Of a stretch of DNA of 64,000 bases, positions 40,543 to 48,768 are shown one piece after another. A program made the position numbers and the translations under genes. The notes beneath the pieces were generated by a model, which ran no database searches, had not been told where the DNA came from, and worked only from the letters and a program-made list of their open reading frames with translations. How positions within the stretch are numbered: position 1 is the stretch's first letter; the number at the start of each line of letters is the position of its first letter. The stretch spans positions 1 through 64,000 of the forward strand of contig DATNBR010000027.1 of assembly GCA_035571875.1 (NCBI GenBank). Reading direction: 5' to 3'. This DNA comes from Parafrigoribacterium_A sp035571875 (GTDB taxonomy: Bacteria > Actinomycetota > Actinomycetes > Actinomycetales > Microbacteriaceae).

Positions 40543-41907
40543 ATGGCTGATCGCATAGGAACCCTCGTTATTCTCGGCGCGAGCGGAGACCTCACCAAGA
40601 GGCTGCTGCTTCCCGGACTCGGTGAACTTCTCGACAGTGGGCGCGGGGGTGACCTGCAACTGCTCGGTGTTGGACAGGACGAGATGACGGATGCGGCCTG
40701 GCGAAAGCGGGTGGCCGCGTCGTTCAAGGCAGGCAAGGCGACTGGCTCCAGATCCTCCGCAGTCGCCTCCTCGTCGCACTACCTGCAGGCAGACGTGACA
40801 GACCCGGATGACCTCCGCCGCATCCTGAAGGAAGCCCACGGCACGCCGGCGCTGTACTTCGCACTGCCGCCGCGGGTCACTATCGCGGCCTGCTCCGCGC
40901 TCGGCGACGTGGACCTGCCGAAGGGCACGGTCTTCGGCCTGGAGAAGCCGTTCGGCACCGACCTGAAGAGCGCCGAGGCGCTCAACCGCCAGTTGCTGAA
41001 GCTCATCCCGGAGCAGGACATCCATCGGGTCGACCACTTCCTCGGCAAGTCGACGGTGCTGAACCTCCTCGGCCTGCGCTTCGCGAACCGCATCTTCGAG
41101 CGACTGTGGAACGCAGACAACATCGAGCGGGTCGAGATCGTCTTCGACGAGCAACTCGCGCTCGAGGGGCGGGCGGGCTATTACGACAAGGCGGGAGCGC
41201 TGATCGACATGATCCAGAGCCACCTGCTGCTCGTGCTCGCGATCGTCGCGATGGAGCCGCCGTCGAGCATCGACGCTGAAGACCTGCGTGGTTCGATCGC
41301 GCAGGCGCTGCGTGCCACTCGCGCGTGGGGTGGAGACCCCGTGGCGGCGAGCCGTCGCGCGCGCTACACCGCGGGCAAGGTCGGCGACCGCTCGATTCCC
41401 TCCTATGTCAAGGAAGAGGGCGTCGACCCCTCGCGCGACACGGAAACCCTCGTCGAGGTCACGCTCGGCGTGGAGAACTGGCGCTGGGCGGGCGTGCCGT
41501 TCCTCCTGCGCTCGGGCAAGGCGCTCGGCGCGAAGCGCCAGGAGATCGTGGTGACCTTCAAGGATGTTCCGCACCTGCCGACCGGCCTCAGCGGGCATCC
41601 GGCCCCCGCGCAACTGCGCATCTCGCTCGCACCCGAAGGGCTGAGCTTCGACCTCAACATCAACGGCGAAGGCAACCCGTTCACGCTCGACCGGGTCACC
41701 GTGGACGCCGACTTCGCGGGCGGCGAGCTCATTCCCTACGGCGAAGTGCTCGCAGGCATCCTCTCCGCCGACCCGACCCTCTCGGTGCGCGACGACGCTG
41801 TGGAGCAGTGCTGGCGCATCGTGACGCCGATCCTGGACGCGTGGAAGAAGGGCGCGGTGCCGCTCGACAGCTACGCCGCCGGCTCGGAGGGCCCGAAGAA
41901 CTGGTAG
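40543..41907 (+). CDS. zwf: Glucose-6-phosphate dehydrogenase (zwf-type)
   Basis: Oxidises glucose-6-phosphate to 6-phosphogluconolactone with NADP, the entry to the pentose phosphate pathway. The 454-residue protein begins with the coenzyme motif GASGDLTKR, has EKPFGTDLKSAE, the substrate-binding RVDHFLGKS (usually DHYLGK) and the usual C-terminal YAAGSEGPKNW. It is shorter than the roughly 500-residue classical form and stands alone, without opcA, tal or gnd neighbours, so it may be a second isoenzyme. ATG 40543 is six bases after TATTCT (40531-40536), a leaderless arrangement. Confidence 0.92.
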   Translation: MADRIGTLVILGASGDLTKRLLLPGLGELLDSGRGGDLQLLGVGQDEMTDAAWRKRVAASFKAGKATGSRSSAVASSSHYLQADVTDPDDLRRILKEAHGTPALYFALPPRVTIAACSALGDVDLPKGTVFGLEKPFGTDLKSAEALNRQLLKLIPEQDIHRVDHFLGKSTVLNLLGLRFANRIFERLWNADNIERVEIVFDEQLALEGRAGYYDKAGALIDMIQSHLLLVLAIVAMEPPSSIDAEDLRGSIAQALRATRAWGGDPVAASRRARYTAGKVGDRSIPSYVKEEGVDPSRDTETLVEVTLGVENWRWAGVPFLLRSGKALGAKRQEIVVTFKDVPHLPTGLSGHPAPAQLRISLAPEGLSFDLNINGEGNPFTLDRVTVDADFAGGELIPYGEVLAGILSADPTLSVRDDAVEQCWRIVTPILDAWKKGAVPLDSYAAGSEGPKNW

Positions 41908-41910
41908 CGG

Positions 41911-42972
41911 TCAGGGAGCGAGAATGCCGGCGTCGGTGAGCTGATCGGCGAGGCTCGCGCCGTCGGGCCCGTAGATCCAGCGGATGCCGTGCTTCTTCGC
42001 CTGCTCCTTGGCCCGGCTTCGACCACCCGCGAGCACGGCCTCGCTGTTCGACAGCTGCCGGATGGCGACGGCTTCGACGCTCGGCAGCTTCTCGCTCGCG
42101 AAGGCGTCGTAGAGCGCCTCGTCGTGCTGCCCGTCGTCACCGATGAGCAACCACTTGATGTCGGGGAACTCTTCCGCGAGTCGACTGAGGCTCTGCGCCT
42201 TGTGCGCGAGTCCGCTGCGGAACCAGCGGTCGTGGGTGGGACCCCAATCGGTGAGGAGCAGCGGCCCAGCCGGGAACAGGTTTCGTGACAGAAACCGGGT
42301 GAGGGTCGGTGCGACGTTCCACGCGCCGGTGGAGAGGTAGACGACCGGCGCGCCCGGATGAGCGCGCAGCAGGCGCTCGTAGAGCACGCCCATGCCGGGC
42401 ACGGGTCGGCGCGCATGCTCGTCGAGTACGAAGGTGTTCCACGCCGCGAGGAGGGGCCGGGGCAGCGCCGTGACCATCACCGTGTCATCGACGTCGGAGA
42501 TCATCCCGAAGCGCACGGCTGGGTCGACGATGAAGACGGGCGCTTCGACCGGCTCCGATTCCTCGGTGCGCAGCGTGATGGTGTGCCACCCGGGAGTGAG
42601 CTCACACGTCAGCACCTCGTCGACGACCCCACCGCGGTCCGCGGTCACCCTTTGCTCCACATCGCCGATCTTCACAATGACGGCGACATCGTTGACGGGC
42701 ACGCTGGTGAAGCTGCGCCATCCGCGGATCTTCTTGTAGCGCGCATCCTCGGCGCCGGGCTTCGCGAGCAGCACGCGACAGAGCACGCGGCTCCAGCCTG
42801 GGGCCCCGTAGCCGGTGTAGGGGATGACGACGGGGGTGAGCCCACGCTTACGCGCGCGCTTCTCGCGGAAGCGGTGGAGGGAATCTTCGATTCGCGCGGC
42901 GAGATGGATGATCGGCTCGGTTTCGGTCTCGGTGGTGCGCCCGCTGGCTGACACTCTGCGGGACCTGGCCAT
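41911..42972 (-). CDS. App1-like phosphatidate phosphatase domain protein (DUF2183)
   Basis: The 353-residue protein has an N-terminal beta-rich part (PVVIPYTGYGAPGWSRVLCR, RGWRSFTSVPVNDVAVIVKI) and a C-terminal haloacid-dehalogenase-like domain with the catalytic DVDDT motif (about residue 160), VVYLSTGAWNVAPTLTRFL and LLIGDDGQHDEALYDAF. This is the App1/DUF2183 arrangement; yeast App1 is a phosphatidate phosphatase, while bacterial roles are untested. It ends four bases from zwf (convergent). There is no signal peptide. The role could be in membrane lipid turnover. Confidence 0.88.
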   Translation of the reverse strand: MARSRRVSASGRTTETETEPIIHLAARIEDSLHRFREKRARKRGLTPVVIPYTGYGAPGWSRVLCRVLLAKPGAEDARYKKIRGWRSFTSVPVNDVAVIVKIGDVEQRVTADRGGVVDEVLTCELTPGWHTITLRTEESEPVEAPVFIVDPAVRFGMISDVDDTVMVTALPRPLLAAWNTFVLDEHARRPVPGMGVLYERLLRAHPGAPVVYLSTGAWNVAPTLTRFLSRNLFPAGPLLLTDWGPTHDRWFRSGLAHKAQSLSRLAEEFPDIKWLLIGDDGQHDEALYDAFASEKLPSVEAVAIRQLSNSEAVLAGGRSRAKEQAKKHGIRWIYGPDGASLADQLTDAGILAP

Positions 42973-43103
42973 CCCTAGAGTCTTTCACGATTGTCTGGGG
43001 GAGGTCTCCCTGGCCCGTGAATGCGGGGTCTCGGCTCCTGAAAGAACGCCGGGAATATGGGAAAACCGAACTTCTCTGCATGTATTCCGGTGTGGGAACC
43101 CAC

Positions 43104-43130
43104 GCCCCCGTTGCGGGGGCAGGATAGAAT
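43104..43130 (+). promoter_or_regulatory. GC-rich palindrome next to a -10 hexamer, upstream of TetR
   Basis: GCCCCCG (43104-43110) and CGGGGGC (43114-43120) enclose TTG, immediately followed by TAGAAT (43125-43130), a good -10. The palindrome occupies the -35/-10 spacer, a position that would let a TetR dimer block its own transcription. It is too far from any upstream gene end, and lacks a T-run, to be a terminator. Confidence 0.5.
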
Positions 43131-43157
43131 TGGCCATCAGTCGAAAGGGAGACGCAA

Positions 43158-43805
43158 ATGGTTGCACACCACGTGGTTGATGCGTTGCCTGCAGGTGCCA
43201 CTCTGCTCAGGAACGAGCCGGTACAGGCAAGGAGCACCGCGCGGCTCACCGCGCTACTTGACGCCGCGGCGTCCGTCATCGGCGAGATCGGCTACGAGCG
43301 CCTCACGACGGCAATGGTGGCAGAGAAGGCAGGTGCATCGATCGGCACTGTCTATCGCTACTTTCCCGATCGCATCGCGGTTCTGCAGAGCCTCAGCGCT
43401 CGCAATCTCAACGACTTCACCTCGCGCGGACTCAGCGGTGCGTCTGATTCGGGCGTCACGAGCTGGGTCGGTGCCGTGGAGGCAGCGGTGGATGGCATCG
43501 CGGGCTTTTTTCGCGACGAGCCCGGTTTCAAGTCCCTGCGCTTCGGTGACGTGCTCGACGTCCGACCGCGCACACAGGGCACGACCGGCAATGGCACGGT
43601 TGCGCAGCAACTCGCCACGATCCTGAGCGAGCGCTTCTCGCTCACGAACGATGCCGACCTTCAGTTCCGCGTCGAGGTCGCGCTCGAGCTGGCGGACGCC
43701 CTGCTCGCTCGCGCATTCGCACTGGGAACCGATGTCGAGCAGAAGTTCGTTGCCGAGGCCCGCAAGGTCGCCGTCGACTACCTCGCGGGGTACTACGCCC
43801 GCTGA
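43158..43805 (+). CDS. TetR-family transcriptional regulator
   Basis: The 215-residue protein has the TetR DNA-binding domain ARLTALLDAAASVIGEIGYE, RLTTAMVAEKAGASIGTVYR and YFPDRIAVLQSL (residues about 29-80), followed by an all-helical ligand domain. ATG 43158 has a strong GGGAG site. Transcription of the neighbouring osmoprotectant importer is in the same direction 194 bases on, with a terminator-like hairpin between, so regulation of that operon is possible but not shown. Autoregulation through the palindrome upstream is plausible. Confidence 0.93.
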   Translation: MVAHHVVDALPAGATLLRNEPVQARSTARLTALLDAAASVIGEIGYERLTTAMVAEKAGASIGTVYRYFPDRIAVLQSLSARNLNDFTSRGLSGASDSGVTSWVGAVEAAVDGIAGFFRDEPGFKSLRFGDVLDVRPRTQGTTGNGTVAQQLATILSERFSLTNDADLQFRVEVALELADALLARAFALGTDVEQKFVAEARKVAVDYLAGYYAR

Positions 43806-43830
43806 GCAATAGCTCGCTCGATTCGCGACG

Positions 43831-43850
43831 AGACCGCCGGATGGCGGTCT
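43831..43850 (+). terminator. Hairpin after the TetR gene
   Basis: AGACCGCC (43831-43838) and GGCGGTCT (43843-43850) form a perfect 8-bp stem with a GGAT loop, 25 bases after the TetR stop. No real T-run follows (AGCGTTCG), common for terminators in GC-rich actinobacteria. The rest of the 194-base gap to the next gene holds the importer promoter, which I cannot pinpoint. Confidence 0.6.
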
Positions 43851-43999
43851 AGCGTTCGCGCGCTTACTCGACCGCCGTTCGGTTCGGCTCTCGGTGGATT
43901 TCGCACGGATATGACCCATCCGGGAATGACACCGGCTGCGAATAGTGTTTGGCTGGGTGCCACGTATTCGGATGAGCAACGACCAGGAATGAGCCATCG

Positions 44000-44833
44000 A
44001 TGATCGAGTTCCGCGACGTCACGAAGAGATTTCCCGATGGCACGGTCGCGGTGGAAAACTTCAGCCTGGTCATGCCTTCTCGCAAGACGACGGTGCTCGT
44101 CGGCTCCTCGGGTTCCGGCAAGACGACGCTCCTGCGGATGATCAACCGCATGGTCGAACTCAGCTCCGGCGCGATCGAGATCGACGGCGAGAACACCGCG
44201 ACGCTCGAACCCGTCGCGCTACGACGCCGCATCGGTTACGTCATGCAGAACTCCGGCCTGCTGCCGCACTTCACCGTGCTCGACAACGTCGCGACCGTTC
44301 CCGTGCTCAACGGCGTCCCGCGGCGCGAGGCGCGAGCGCGAGCGCTCACCCTCCTCGACACGGTCGGGCTCGATCGCGCGCTCGCGGATCGCTACCCGAG
44401 TCAGCTCTCCGGCGGCCAGCAGCAGCGCGTCGGCGTCGCTCGCGGTCTTGCGGCCGACCCGAACATCCTGTTGATGGACGAGCCCTTCGGCGCCGTCGAC
44501 CCGATCGTTCGAGCGGAACTGCAGACCGAGCTGATCCGACTGCAACGCGAGCTCGACAAGACCGTGGTCTTCGTCACGCACGACATCGACGAGGCGTTCC
44601 TGCTCGGCGATCAGGTCGTCATCCTCCAGGCGGGCGGCAGGGTCGCCCAGGTCGGGTCGCCGACGGAGATCATCTCGGCGCCCGCGAACGACTTCGTCGC
44701 GAACTTCATCGGCGCGGAGAAGGGCAAGCGGGCGCTCAGCATCCGCAAGACCGATCGGGGCGACATTGTCGTCGACAGCGAGGGTCGCGCCGCCGGTGTT
44801 CTGGTCTCCACCGCGGACGGCAGCACCGACTGA
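44000..44833 (+). CDS. Osmoprotectant ABC transporter ATP-binding protein (OpuCA/ProV type)
   Basis: The 277-residue ATPase has Walker A GSSGSGKT (35-42), Q-loop VMQNSGLLPH, signature LSGGQQQR (136-143), Walker B ILLMDEPFGAVDP with Asp160-Glu161 and the switch His in FVTHDIDEAFLLGD. The DEPFGAVDP and MQNSGLLPH forms are typical of the quaternary-amine (glycine betaine/choline) group. There is no CBS pair at the C-terminus, only about 45 extra residues. It begins an operon of ATPase, permease, permease and binding protein, with overlapping junctions. Confidence 0.93.
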   Translation: MIEFRDVTKRFPDGTVAVENFSLVMPSRKTTVLVGSSGSGKTTLLRMINRMVELSSGAIEIDGENTATLEPVALRRRIGYVMQNSGLLPHFTVLDNVATVPVLNGVPRREARARALTLLDTVGLDRALADRYPSQLSGGQQQRVGVARGLAADPNILLMDEPFGAVDPIVRAELQTELIRLQRELDKTVVFVTHDIDEAFLLGDQVVILQAGGRVAQVGSPTEIISAPANDFVANFIGAEKGKRALSIRKTDRGDIVVDSEGRAAGVLVSTADGSTD

Positions 44834-45516
44834 TGACCTGGGTTCTCGGCAACCTCCAACTCATCGGCCAGCTCGTGCTGGCCCATCTCGCGACCGCCCT
44901 GCCCGCGATCGTGCTGAGCTTCCTGCTCTCGATTCCCGTGGGCTGGCTCGCGAACCGGTTCCACTGGAGTCGCGGTTTCGTGCTCACGGTCTGCGCCCTG
45001 CTCTACGCCATTCCGTCGCTGCCGCTCTTTCTCGTGCTCCCGCTCTTCATCGGAACGAGCATCCGCGACAGCATCAATGTCACGATCAGCCTCACGATCT
45101 ACGGCCTCGCGCTCATGGCGCGGTCGACGGCAGACGGCCTCGAGTCGGTTGATGCGGATGTCACCCAGTCCGCCACCGCGATGGGCTTCTCCGGGTGGTC
45201 GCGATTCTGGCGCGTCGACCTGCCGCTCGCGGGGCCCGTCTTGCTCGCCGGCCTGCGCGTCGTTTCGGTGAGCACCATCAGTCTCACCACGGTGGGCGCG
45301 GTCCTCGGCATCGGCAGTCTCGGTTCGCTGTTCACCGACGGTTTTCAGCGCAACATCCCCGAGGAGATCCTGACCGGAATCGTGCTGACGATCGCAATCG
45401 CGATCCTCATCGACCTCGCGCTCGTCGCGCTCGGTCGAGTACTCATGCCCTGGACCCGCGTGAAGCACGCTTCCGCGAGTGTCGACCGCGACCTCTCCAG
45501 ACTGGCGATGGCATGA
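44833..45516 (+). CDS. Osmoprotectant ABC transporter permease 1 (OpuCB type)
   Basis: The 227-residue membrane protein has five to six helices and the permease loop VDADVTQSATAMGFSGWSRF then WRVDLPLAGPVLLAGLR. Its start overlaps the stop of the ATPase gene (TGATG at 44831-44835). It pairs with the following permease; OpuC-type importers use two distinct permease genes. Confidence 0.93.
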   Translation: MTWVLGNLQLIGQLVLAHLATALPAIVLSFLLSIPVGWLANRFHWSRGFVLTVCALLYAIPSLPLFLVLPLFIGTSIRDSINVTISLTIYGLALMARSTADGLESVDADVTQSATAMGFSGWSRFWRVDLPLAGPVLLAGLRVVSVSTISLTTVGAVLGIGSLGSLFTDGFQRNIPEEILTGIVLTIAIAILIDLALVALGRVLMPWTRVKHASASVDRDLSRLAMA

Positions 45517-46229
45517 ATTTCTTCGCTGAGGCCATTCGCTGGATCTTCGATCCGGCCCACTACGGCAGCTATGACGGCGTGGATGTGCGCACGCTCCAGC
45601 ACGTCCTGATCAGCCTCGCCGTGGTCGCGGCGGCGGCCGTCATCGCCATTCCCCTCGGGTATCTCGTCGGGCACACGGGCCGCGGTCGCGGCGTCGCCGT
45701 CGCGTTCTCGGGCGGAATTCGCGCACTTCCGACACTGGGCCTTCTGATCCTCATCGCGCTCGGAATCGGTATCGGACTCGAGGCGCCGTTCATCGCGCTC
45801 GTCGTCCTGGCGATTCCGTCCATCCTCGCGGGTGCGTATTCGGGCTTCGAGGCTATCGACAGACACACCATCGATGCGGCGCGGGCGGTCGGCATGACCG
45901 AATGGCAGGTTGTCGGCCGAGTCGAGATTCCGCTCGGTCTTCCGCTGCTCATCGGCGGACTCCGCCTCGCGGCACTGCAGGTCATCGCCACTGCGACGCT
46001 CGCCGATTACGTGGGCGGTGGCGGCCTCGGGCTCTACCTGTTCCGCGGGCTCAAGACCAACGACTATCCGCAGATGCTCGCCGGTTCGATCATCGTGATC
46101 GCGCTCGCCATCGGGTCGGAGATCGTCTTCGGCATCCTGCAGCGACTCGTCGTGCCGGCCGGAGTCGTCGCAGGCCAGTCACCACAGCTTCGCGTGAAAT
46201 CATCCGGATTTCGTGCGACCACGGGCTAA
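45513..46229 (+). CDS. Osmoprotectant ABC transporter permease 2 (OpuCD type)
   Basis: The 238-residue membrane protein starts MNFFAEAIRWIFDPAHYGSY and contains the permease loop IDRKTIDA-like segment IDRHTIDAARAVGMTEWQVV followed by GRVEIPLGLPLLIGGLRLA. ATG 45513 overlaps the stop of permease 1 (ATGA). An in-frame upstream extension lies in permease 1 and is a shadow. Completes the translocation pore. Confidence 0.93.
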   Translation: MNFFAEAIRWIFDPAHYGSYDGVDVRTLQHVLISLAVVAAAAVIAIPLGYLVGHTGRGRGVAVAFSGGIRALPTLGLLILIALGIGIGLEAPFIALVVLAIPSILAGAYSGFEAIDRHTIDAARAVGMTEWQVVGRVEIPLGLPLLIGGLRLAALQVIATATLADYVGGGGLGLYLFRGLKTNDYPQMLAGSIIVIALAIGSEIVFGILQRLVVPAGVVAGQSPQLRVKSSGFRATTG

Positions 46230-46257
46230 CAACCCATTACCGATAAGGAATGCAGTC

Positions 46258-47187
46258 ATGTTAACAGGAGGAAAAGGCCGACTCGTCGCCTTGGGCGCAG
46301 TCGTGGTTGGGGCAGCAATCGCCCTTTCAGGGTGTGCTTCGAGTGACCCTCTGACCACGGGGGACAAGACTCCCGCGGCCGGTGGAACGCTCGTCGTGGG
46401 ATCCCAGCAGTACTACTCGAACGAAATCGTCGCCGAGATCTATTCTCAGGCGCTCGAGGCCGGCGGCTACACGGTCGATCGCCAGTTCAACATCGGTCAG
46501 CGTGAGGTCTACCTGCCCGAGATCAAGGCCGGCAAGATCGATGTCTTCCCGGAGTACATCGGCAGCCTGCTGCAGGCGCTCGACAAGAACGCCGCGGGCG
46601 GAAAACCCGACGCCGTGCACACGGCTCTCGCGGCCGCGCTCCCGAAGGACCTGCGCGTGCTCGACATGGCTGCTGCCGCCGACCAGAACTCCTGGACGGT
46701 GACGAAGGCCTTCGCCGACAAGTACCACCTCACCGACATCGCGTCCCTCAAGAACGTCACCGAGCCGATCACGGTGGGCGGAAACTCCGAGCTCGAGACC
46801 CGCCCCTACGGCCCGACCGCGCTCAAGGAGAAGTACGGCATCACGACCGCCGGATTCAAGGCGGTCGAAGACAGCGGCGGACCGCTCACGGTCAAGGCGC
46901 TCGTCGACAACGAGATCCAGTTGGCCAACATCTACACGGCCGACCCGAACATCAAGTCGAACCACCTGGTGGCGCTGGCAGACCCAGATGGCCTCTTCTT
47001 CCCCGACAACATTGCGCCGATCGTGTCGAAGAAGGTGGATTCCAAGGCCGAATCGATCCTGAACAAGGTCGACGCCAAGCTGTCGCAGGACGACCTCGTG
47101 AGTCTCAACTCCGAGAGCGTCAACGACAAGAAGTCCGCGGCGGTCATCGCCAAGGAGTGGCTCGCCAAGGTGGGCATCGTTAAGTAG
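46258..47187 (+). CDS. Glycine betaine/choline-type substrate-binding lipoprotein (OpuCC type)
   Basis: The 309-residue protein starts MLTGGKGRLVALGAVVVGAA and has lipobox LSGC (Cys26). The mature sequence has the OpuAC-like binding fold: GGTLVVGSQQYYSNEIVAEI, AGKIDVFPEYIGSLLQAL, and AYTADPNI-like segment LANIYTADPNIKSNHLVALA. ATG 46258 has AAGGAA upstream. The Tyr-rich stretch QQYYSNE is where cation-pi ligand residues sit in relatives. It is last in the operon, 28 bases after permease 2. Confidence 0.94.
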   Translation: MLTGGKGRLVALGAVVVGAAIALSGCASSDPLTTGDKTPAAGGTLVVGSQQYYSNEIVAEIYSQALEAGGYTVDRQFNIGQREVYLPEIKAGKIDVFPEYIGSLLQALDKNAAGGKPDAVHTALAAALPKDLRVLDMAAAADQNSWTVTKAFADKYHLTDIASLKNVTEPITVGGNSELETRPYGPTALKEKYGITTAGFKAVEDSGGPLTVKALVDNEIQLANIYTADPNIKSNHLVALADPDGLFFPDNIAPIVSKKVDSKAESILNKVDAKLSQDDLVSLNSESVNDKKSAAVIAKEWLAKVGIVK

Positions 47188-47198
47188 TCAGAGTGAAG

Positions 47199-47233
47199 CG
47201 ATGGGGGCGGATGCGCGGCATCCGCCCCCATCG
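47199..47233. terminator. Strong hairpin, operon terminator (bidirectional position)
   Basis: CGATGGGGGCGGATGC (47199-47214) and GCATCCGCCCCCATCG (47218-47233) form a perfect 16-bp stem with a GCG loop, 11 bases after the binding-protein stop and 18 bases from the end of the convergent DedA gene. It probably ends both transcripts. Confidence 0.85.
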
Positions 47234-47251
47234 TCGTCTGCAGGGCGCGGA

Positions 47252-47938
47252 TCAGTCCTCGACGTACGGCGCGTCGATCGTGTTGGCGTCTCCGTCGCCC
47301 GGGTGCAGCATGTGCCGCGCCTCGCGCCGTGCGATCACCTTCTTGACCAGCACCACGAGAACGAGGAAGACGACCACGACCGCGACGAAGACATAGCCGG
47401 CGAAGTGCAGTCGTTCCGCCAGGTGCCGGTAGGAGTCCGCGGCGGCCCAGCCCATGCTCACATAGGCGAGCGCCCATACGACGCAGGCCGGAGTCGTCCA
47501 CGCGATGAACTTGCGATACCGCATGGTGCTCATGCCGACCGTGAGCGGGATGAGCGAGTGGAGCACCGGCAGAAAGCGCGAGATGAACACCGCGATGCCA
47601 CCGCGCCGGTCGAGGTAGTTCTCCGCCCGCACCCAGTGCGCCTCGCCGATGCGCCGACCGAGCCAGCTGGCACGAATCTTGGGCCCGAAATAGTGGCCGA
47701 GCGCGAAACCAACGCTCTCGCCGCCGAGCGCGCCGGCGATGACGGCGAACAGCAGCGCGACGTACTCGATCCAGTTCGTCGTCGCCGTCGCCGCCACGAG
47801 CACGATCGTGTCTCCCGGCACGATGAGGCCGATCAGGATGGAGGTCTCGCAGAAGATGCCCACGGCGGCGAGCAGGATGCGCAGCACCGGATCGACGTCG
47901 CGCACCGTGTTCAAGATCCAGTCGAGCGCTTCGTTCAT
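47252..47938 (-). CDS. DedA-family (SNARE-associated domain) membrane protein
   Basis: The 228-residue protein has the DedA pattern: ETSILIGLIVPGDTIVLVAA, GGESVGFALGHYFGPKIR, FISRFLPVLHSLIPLTVGMS then TMRYRKF, and C-terminal helices. The first two re-entrant segments and the FxRFxPxxR-like loop are diagnostic, although the loop here reads FLPVLHSLIP. Relatives flip lipid carriers such as undecaprenyl phosphate or take part in membrane homeostasis. Its start overlaps the preceding aminotransferase gene (ATGA, 47935-47938), so it is the second gene of that operon. Confidence 0.92.
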   Translation of the reverse strand: MNEALDWILNTVRDVDPVLRILLAAVGIFCETSILIGLIVPGDTIVLVAATATTNWIEYVALLFAVIAGALGGESVGFALGHYFGPKIRASWLGRRIGEAHWVRAENYLDRRGGIAVFISRFLPVLHSLIPLTVGMSTMRYRKFIAWTTPACVVWALAYVSMGWAAADSYRHLAERLHFAGYVFVAVVVVFLVLVVLVKKVIARREARHMLHPGDGDANTIDAPYVED

Positions 47939-48756
47939 CGCGACGGCACCGGCTTTCTCAGGGTGTCGAGCAGGCTACGCCAGCGTGCCAGGCGCCCCGG
48001 CTGTTCGGCGGTCGAGGGGCCATCGATCCACGACACCACGATCCGGATGCCGTGAAGTGCGTTCACCGCCCACACCTCCAGTCCCTCGAGTTCCTCCGGT
48101 GTCACCGCCTCGTAGGAGAGTTTCACCCCGAGCGCGGTCGCGAGCGCCAGAATGCTCCTCCCTGTGACGCTGTCGATGCGCTCGAACTCCTCGGCCGGGG
48201 TGCAGAGAATATCGCCGCGCCACCAGAACAACGCGGTGTGTGCGCCCTCGACGACGAATCCCAGCGCTGAGAGCAGCACCGCATCATCCGCCCCGAGTGC
48301 CTGTACCTCCGTGCGGATGCGGAGCATGGAAGCGAGGTCTGGGCCCTTGATCGGCGGCACCGTGCGCGGATCGTCGCCGTGGTAGGTGGCGAGCACGAGG
48401 GAGCGCGAGCGTTCGGGCGCGCTTCGCAGTCGAAACTGCAGGTGCGGAGCGCCGCGGAGGGAGACCAGCTCGACCCGGGGAAACCAGTCCCCTGAGGTCG
48501 GGATCGCCGCGATCGCGGCATCCCAGAAGCCCTCGGCGATCGCCGGGTCGAATCCGCGCGCGGCAATCGACGAGAAGAACCGGGATCGATGCAGGTCGAG
48601 CGCGAGCACGAGGCCCTCGCTGACCAGCCAGGAATCCGCGACCTCGAGCGTGAGTTCGGCGGGGTCGCAGTAGTCGAGAAGCTCGAGTTCGTCGCGCTGC
48701 CAGCGGTACAGACCTGCGACCCGCGACGCAGCACCGGGTGAATCTCCTCCGCTCAT
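47935..48756 (-). CDS. Aminotransferase class IV, probable 4-amino-4-deoxychorismate lyase
   Basis: The 273-residue protein has the class IV PLP fold: SEGLVLALDLHRSRFFSSIA at the N-side, the PLP lysine in KGPDLASMLRIRTEVQAL (Lys about 142), and VVEGAHTALFWWRGDILCTP carrying the conserved Glu. The divergent neighbour is PabB, so lyase activity in 4-aminobenzoate synthesis (PabC) is likely, though branched-chain or D-amino acid transaminase cannot be excluded from sequence. The start ATG 48756 lies 11 bases from the pabB start on the other strand. Confidence 0.85.
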   Translation of the reverse strand: MSGGDSPGAASRVAGLYRWQRDELELLDYCDPAELTLEVADSWLVSEGLVLALDLHRSRFFSSIAARGFDPAIAEGFWDAAIAAIPTSGDWFPRVELVSLRGAPHLQFRLRSAPERSRSLVLATYHGDDPRTVPPIKGPDLASMLRIRTEVQALGADDAVLLSALGFVVEGAHTALFWWRGDILCTPAEEFERIDSVTGRSILALATALGVKLSYEAVTPEELEGLEVWAVNALHGIRIVVSWIDGPSTAEQPGRLARWRSLLDTLRKPVPSR

Positions 48757-48768
48757 AGAGTTAGGTTA
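48756..48768. promoter_or_regulatory. Interlocked divergent leaderless promoters of pabC-like and pabB
   Basis: The two start codons are separated by 11 bases. On the plus strand TAGAGT (48756-48761) lies six bases before the pabB ATG; on the minus strand TAACCT (48763-48768) lies six bases before the pabC ATG. Each -10 overlaps or abuts the other gene's start codon, and each -35 would fall inside the opposite gene. Neither gene has room for a ribosome binding site. Confidence 0.6.
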
